DNA of 64,000 nucleotides from Muribaculaceae bacterium (GTDB lineage Bacteria > Bacteroidota > Bacteroidia > Bacteroidales > Muribaculaceae), in assembly GCA_017619935.1 (NCBI GenBank), contig JAFZRJ010000013.1, positions 28,058 to 92,057 of the forward strand. The letters run 5' to 3'. Numbering within the stretch: position 1 is the first letter of the stretch; each line of letters opens with the position of its first letter. This document shows positions 60,360 to 64,000 of this stretch, in pieces. Under the pieces are notes generated by a model, which did no database searches, had not been told where the DNA came from, and saw nothing but the letters and a program-made list of their open reading frames with translations. Both the position numbers and the translations under genes were made by a program.

Positions 60360-61098
60360 CCTCAAATACTCCGACGGCACGACGCCTGACGTGAAAGGCA
60401 TCATCTTCGACTACGGCGGCACCCTCGACAGCCGGGGCATCCACTGGAGCGAAGTGATATGGGACGGCTATGTCGATGCCGGGCTTAACCAGTTCATCGC
60501 CAAGGAGCAGTACCGCGATGCCTACGTTGAGGCAGAACGCGAATTGGCGCGCGTGCGACACATCATGCCCAACGACGATTTCTTGGCGCTCATGCGCAAG
60601 AAAATCGCCATCCAGTTCAAGGCCTTACGTAATCAAGGAGCCGCATTGAGCGACAGCGCCGCCGATGCCATCGCCGTCTATTGCGACCGTCGCGCCCGCC
60701 GCTGCATCGAGGAAGCCCGCCCCACACTGGAGACGCTTGCGCAGCGATTCCCCATGATGCTCGTGAGCAACTTCTACGGCAACATCGACAGCGTGCTCCG
60801 CGCCTACGACATCCGGCAATACTTCAAAGGAATCATCGAAAGCTCGGTAGTGGGCATTCGCAAACCGAACCCCACGCTCTTCCGTCTGGCCGTTGATGCG
60901 CTGGAATTGCCGCCCGAGCAAGTGCTCGTCGTGGGCGACAGCCTGCACAAAGACATCAAGCCCGCCGAAGCGCTCGGTTGCCGGGTGCTGTGGCTCAAAG
61001 GCAAGGGGTGGAATCCCGCCGATGATGCCCTCACCCACCCCAACGTCATCACATTGGTCTCCCAAGTATTGGACTACATCACATCAACTCAACCATAA
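60346..61098 (+). CDS. HAD-family hydrolase
   Basis: 250 residues. Motif I is VKGIIFDYGGTLD (the second Asp of the usual DxD is Gly), motif II MMLVSNFYGN, motif III with RKPNPTLFRLAVDALEL, motif IV VLVVGDSLHKDIKPAEALGC. Cap region between motif I and II. Could remove a phosphate from a polyol or lipid-headgroup precursor; the DxG variant occurs in some HAD subgroups and does not by itself rule out activity. Overlaps its neighbours (14 bp and 1 bp). Confidence 0.87.
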   Translation: MESIDLKYSDGTTPDVKGIIFDYGGTLDSRGIHWSEVIWDGYVDAGLNQFIAKEQYRDAYVEAERELARVRHIMPNDDFLALMRKKIAIQFKALRNQGAALSDSAADAIAVYCDRRARRCIEEARPTLETLAQRFPMMLVSNFYGNIDSVLRAYDIRQYFKGIIESSVVGIRKPNPTLFRLAVDALELPPEQVLVVGDSLHKDIKPAEALGCRVLWLKGKGWNPADDALTHPNVITLVSQVLDYITSTQP

Positions 61099-61802
61099 TG
61101 GAAACGACCTCTTTACCCCCGATGACCCTGTGGCAGTTCTACGCCATGATAGGCACCCAAGCCGTCTTGGGCATCGCCTTCTGCGTTGCGATGTATAAGT
61201 TGGGGAAACGCGACCCCAGACTGGGATGGGAACCCGGCAATGCCGTCAAATGGATTCAGGACAAAATCTTTATCATCCTCATTTTTGGCGCCGGCATCGC
61301 CAGTTACCAATTACTGCCCGACTTGGTGCACAGTTTTACCAATGACGCATCGACCGTGGTGGCCGAGACGGTGGTCAACACCGCCACCGACGCCATTGAG
61401 GGCAACGTGACCACGCCCGAAGTGCCAGAGCTGAGCGAGGTGTTTTCGGAAGTGATTTGGGGCGAACCCAATTCCACCCAGCACGAGGCGCTGATGCTGA
61501 TGGCCGGATTCTGGCTGTTCTTGGGATGGTGCTGTTACGTGGGCAACTTCTGTGCCTCACCGGTGAACATCTTGTTTAAACTGCTTAAAGTCATCGCCTA
61601 TTGCTGCCTGACGGCCGTGATTGTTTTCGTCCCGATGTGCCTGCATCGCTTCTCGTGGGATGAAATACGCGATCCGTTCTACTTTTTGGTGGTCGCCGTC
61701 GTCCTCATTGCGGTAACACACTCATGGACTCGGCGGATGCCACCTCCGCTACCTGTCCCGAAATACGGAACCTCTAACCCTCCTGCTCCCAACGATGAAT
61801 AA
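61098..61802 (+). CDS. membrane protein of unknown function in the lipid operon
   Basis: 234 residues with about four membrane segments (MTLWQFYAMIGTQAVLGIAF, FIILIFGAGIASYQLLPDLV, FWLFLGWCCYVGNFCASPVN, FYFLVVAVVLIAVTHSWTRR) and an acidic periplasmic loop (about 80-125). I do not recognise a family. Its start overlaps the previous stop (TAATG), so it is part of the operon. Confidence 0.7.
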   Translation: METTSLPPMTLWQFYAMIGTQAVLGIAFCVAMYKLGKRDPRLGWEPGNAVKWIQDKIFIILIFGAGIASYQLLPDLVHSFTNDASTVVAETVVNTATDAIEGNVTTPEVPELSEVFSEVIWGEPNSTQHEALMLMAGFWLFLGWCCYVGNFCASPVNILFKLLKVIAYCCLTAVIVFVPMCLHRFSWDEIRDPFYFLVVAVVLIAVTHSWTRRMPPPLPVPKYGTSNPPAPNDE

Positions 61803-62799
61803 CCTGTTTACACATAAGTTGAGCCTTGTGCTCATGGCCAGCATCGTCGCTTGGTTGGCCTCGTCGTGTTCAAGCGACAGTTTCAAGATTGACGGCAACG
61901 TTGAGGGGCTGGGCACACAGAACGTGCACATCATCTACCAGGGCGATAATGGCGCCGTGGACAACATCATGCCCACCCATGAAAACGAAATCAGGGTGAA
62001 GTGCCACAGCAGCCGACTCACCGTGGTGACGGTCATGGATATGCGAGGCCAAATCATTGCGCGCTTTGCCGCAAGCAATGGCGACCACATCAGTTTCACC
62101 GGCCACATCGACCATCTCGACGCCATCAAGGTGAGCGGCAACGACGTGACCGACGAGTGGATGGAGTTTCGCGAAGCCAATGCCAGCCTCTACAACCGCC
62201 AGCCCAATCCCGAGCTGGACGCTGCCATCGAGAAATATGTCAAAGCAAACCCCAAGCGGGTCAGTTCCACGCTGTTGCTGCTCTATGACCACGGCAACCT
62301 GCTGGACAATGACAAGGCGGCATTGCTGAGCATCATCACCCCCGAAGCACGACCCGATTACCTCATCGCTTCGGTCGAATGGCTGGCGAAGTTCTACTCC
62401 ACCAGCACGACGAAAGTGCTGCACACCCTCAATCTGTGCGGCTCCAGCGGCGACTTCGAGGCGCTGGTCATCGACAGTCAGCCCTCACTGCTCTACTTCT
62501 GGGGCAAGAGAAATGAAGACCGCCGAAACGTCATCAACGACATCAATGCCCTGCGCACCGACCAGCCACAGGTCATGGTGGCCGACATCCTCCTTGATGC
62601 CGACACCATCGGCTGGAGCGTCACAAGCCGCACGGCAGGTGCCACATGGAAACACTACTGGGTACCGGGGGGCGTGATGGATAACGCGTTAAAAGACCTC
62701 CGAATTCCCACAACCCCCTATTTTGTGGCCACCGACTCCACCGGCAAAATCGTGTATCGCGGAGCCGACCTCCGCACCGCCGTCACCTCCCTCAAATAA
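61795..62799 (+). CDS. DUF4369/thioredoxin-like lipoprotein without redox cysteines
   Basis: 334 residues. Lipobox LASSCSSD (Cys about residue 25). The N-terminal part (FKIDGNVEGLGTQNVHIIYQ, GQIIARFAASNGDHISFTGH) matches the DUF4369 pattern that precedes thioredoxin-like domains in Bacteroidetes. The C-terminal part (QPSLLYFWGKRNEDRRNVIN, LRIPTTPYFVATDSTGKIVY) has the thioredoxin fold including the cis-Pro region, but the CxxC is replaced, so it is not a thiol oxidoreductase. Last gene of the operon; overlaps the previous by 8 bp. Confidence 0.8.
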   Translation: MNNLFTHKLSLVLMASIVAWLASSCSSDSFKIDGNVEGLGTQNVHIIYQGDNGAVDNIMPTHENEIRVKCHSSRLTVVTVMDMRGQIIARFAASNGDHISFTGHIDHLDAIKVSGNDVTDEWMEFREANASLYNRQPNPELDAAIEKYVKANPKRVSSTLLLLYDHGNLLDNDKAALLSIITPEARPDYLIASVEWLAKFYSTSTTKVLHTLNLCGSSGDFEALVIDSQPSLLYFWGKRNEDRRNVINDINALRTDQPQVMVADILLDADTIGWSVTSRTAGATWKHYWVPGGVMDNALKDLRIPTTPYFVATDSTGKIVYRGADLRTAVTSLK

Positions 62800-62833
62800 C
62801 TTGGTGAGTGCTGAAGGCACGACGCAATATAGG

Positions 62834-62866
62834 CCGGGGTGAAGCGACAGCGCAACCCCGGTTTTT
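62834..62866 (+). terminator. rho-independent terminator of the lipid operon
   Basis: CCGGGGT (62834-62840) pairs with ACCCCGG (62855-62861), followed by TTTTT (62862-62866), 35 bp after the last stop codon. Confidence 0.85.
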
Positions 62867-63015
62867 CAATATCACACATAAAACAAGCTCTGAAAGAGCG
62901 ACACAAAATCCATGCCGTTGTTTCATGCTTTCAGCACTTATTGGTTTTTGCGGGATTATCTAGGGGATTTTTTAGGAGACGTGACGCAGTTTGCGATAAA
63001 AAGAAACGGGAAATG

Positions 63016-63046
63016 GTTGGAGTCTAAAAATATTTATCTAACTTTG
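63016..63046 (+). promoter_or_regulatory. promoter of the TPR lipoprotein gene
   Basis: GTTG (63016-63019), 19-bp spacer, TAACTTTG (63039-63046), about 20 bp before the ATG at 63068. Confidence 0.6.
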
Positions 63047-63067
63047 CATTGCAATAATTGCTACGAT

Positions 63068-64000
63068 ATGAAGCAGTTGCTTTACATATTGTTGGGCGTA
63101 ATGGTGGCGTGCGCGGCGACGTGCTGCCACCGCGTGAGCGACACCGAGGCGAGGCTCATCGCCATCGACTCGCTGGTGTGCGACCAGCCCGACAGCGCCC
63201 TCTCGCTGCTGGCCGACATCAACGGTGACTCGCTGCGGGGCGAGGAGCGCGCCTACCATGCTCTGCTCACCGTGCAGGCGCTCTACAAGGCCTACATCCC
63301 TGCCACGAGCGACACGCTCATCCGCCGCGCCTGGGACTACTACCGCGACAACGGCTCCTACGACCGCCGCATCCGTGCCATGCTCTACAGCGGCACCGTA
63401 GCTGAGGAACTCGGCCATCCCGACAGCGCCATGCGCTGGTACAAGCGCACCGAACTCGAGTCCCGCCCCGACGACCACTATCACCGCGGCTACGCCCTTG
63501 AACAAATGGCATTTTTATATCAAAGTGTTTACGTTACTGAACGGGCAATCTCTAAATACAAACTCTCACTCAATGACTTTCGACTGATACCAGACACTCC
63601 GAATATTACTTATTGCGCGCTTAGATTAAGCCAATTGTTTTCATTTAACAGTTTAGACAGTTCTCTCTATTATGGAGAACTGGCAAAATCATATACCAAT
63701 CAATCAAACCACAAACTAACTTCATTAGAGTTCTCAAAAATAATTGGCAAATTTTTATTTTATGATAAAAAATATAATCAAGCAAAAGACACATTCTCGT
63801 ATGTGGTGAGCAATACTACTGATATTACAAATGACATTTGGTATAGTTTGGCATTGTCTTATGCAAACCTCAATCAATTGGATTCAGCTAAATATTATTT
63901 CAATAAAGCGGGGAATCCGATTAATGTCAATGATTCGGTCCTATTTTATCAGTTTTTGGCCGTTCAGAGCAAACTGGAGAATAATATTGAAAAAAATATA
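63068..64000 (+). CDS. TPR-repeat lipoprotein (3' end outside window)
   Basis: At least 311 residues, open to the right edge. MKQLLYILLGVMVACAATCC gives a signal with lipobox-type Cys (18-20). TPR-like helices follow: DSLVCDQPDSALSLLADING, IRAMLYSGTVAEELGHPDSA, ALEQMAFLYQSVYVTERAIS, YSLALSYANLNQLDSAKYYF. Similar Bacteroidetes proteins continue into a membrane segment and a DNA-binding or kinase-like domain; that cannot be seen here. Base composition drops from very G+C-rich (63068 to about 63500) to A+T-rich (from about 63515) without a frameshift. Confidence 0.85.
   Translation, partial: MKQLLYILLGVMVACAATCCHRVSDTEARLIAIDSLVCDQPDSALSLLADINGDSLRGEERAYHALLTVQALYKAYIPATSDTLIRRAWDYYRDNGSYDRRIRAMLYSGTVAEELGHPDSAMRWYKRTELESRPDDHYHRGYALEQMAFLYQSVYVTERAISKYKLSLNDFRLIPDTPNITYCALRLSQLFSFNSLDSSLYYGELAKSYTNQSNHKLTSLEFSKIIGKFLFYDKKYNQAKDTFSYVVSNTTDITNDIWYSLALSYANLNQLDSAKYYFNKAGNPINVNDSVLFYQFLAVQSKLENNIEKNI

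Overview
The window looks like chromosomal DNA of a gut-type Bacteroidales bacterium, most like a Muribaculaceae or Prevotellaceae member; I cannot name the species. The evidence is: many promoters of the Bacteroidetes form TTTG-N19/20-TAnnTTTG; SusC/Oar-type and other TonB-dependent receptors; Bacteroidales families (DUF6452-DUF6048, DUF4199, DUF6056, OprO/P-type porin); and four BspA-like leucine-rich-repeat proteins ending in paired dockerin-like repeats. I saw no rRNA, tRNA, prophage or CRISPR array. The only mobile-type gene is a REP-associated (Y1) transposase.

Layout. 1-2.2 kb (minus): the 5' part of a TonB receptor behind a small Cys/His-rich protein, possibly a metal uptake pair. 2.7-7.9 kb (minus): BspA-dockerin protein 1, then trkH and trkA (potassium uptake). 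8.2-11.4 kb (plus): a membrane glycosyltransferase and two acyltransferases. 11.5-15.4 kb (minus): two tandem BspA-dockerin paralogues. 15.7-22.5 kb: an LtaS/sulfatase-like membrane enzyme, an isolated A+T-rich kinase-like gene, a DUF6056 membrane protein with ruvC and an acyltransferase, and a DUF4112 protein. 22.6 kb: the SRP RNA gene. 22.8-27.9 kb: an ENPP-type phosphodiesterase, a structured non-coding repeat element and an Oar-like TonB receptor.

28.2-38.2 kb is a complete glycerol-3-phosphate system. A minus-strand operon glpA-glpB-glpC-glpT-GDPD lipoprotein-porin faces a DeoR-type regulator gene. The porin and periplasmic phosphodiesterase would admit and cleave glycerophosphodiesters, GlpT would import glycerol-3-phosphate and GlpABC would oxidise it to DHAP.

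38.3-55 kb: a secreted small protein, REP-like repeats with their Y1 transposase, queA with a second GDPD, rlmN, a DUF4199-glycosyltransferase-DUF6452-DUF6048 cluster, a TMEM43-like protein with a Gln/Pro/Tyr minisatellite tail, the fourth BspA-dockerin protein, pdxA, a PlsC-like acyltransferase and a YhcG-type nuclease.

55.2-62.8 kb (plus) is a tightly overlapping ten-gene operon. It encodes a PgpA-like phosphatase, a GtrA protein, two CDP-alcohol phosphatidyltransferases, an AUR1-like PAP2 enzyme, an NTP transferase, an ATP-grasp enzyme, a HAD hydrolase, a membrane protein and a lipoprotein. Its first half resembles the inositol-(sphingo)lipid loci of Bacteroidetes, and the second half looks like a module making a nucleotide-activated polyol or second headgroup. 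This is the best candidate for an incompletely described system. The window ends inside a TPR lipoprotein gene with an abrupt internal change in base composition.

Recurrent non-coding structure is also notable: a dispersed hairpin element (24.2-24.7 and 48.87 kb), 9-bp-period self-complementary microrepeats after three of the four BspA-dockerin genes, in-frame palindromes in the nuclease gene, and a 16-bp box shared by two promoters.
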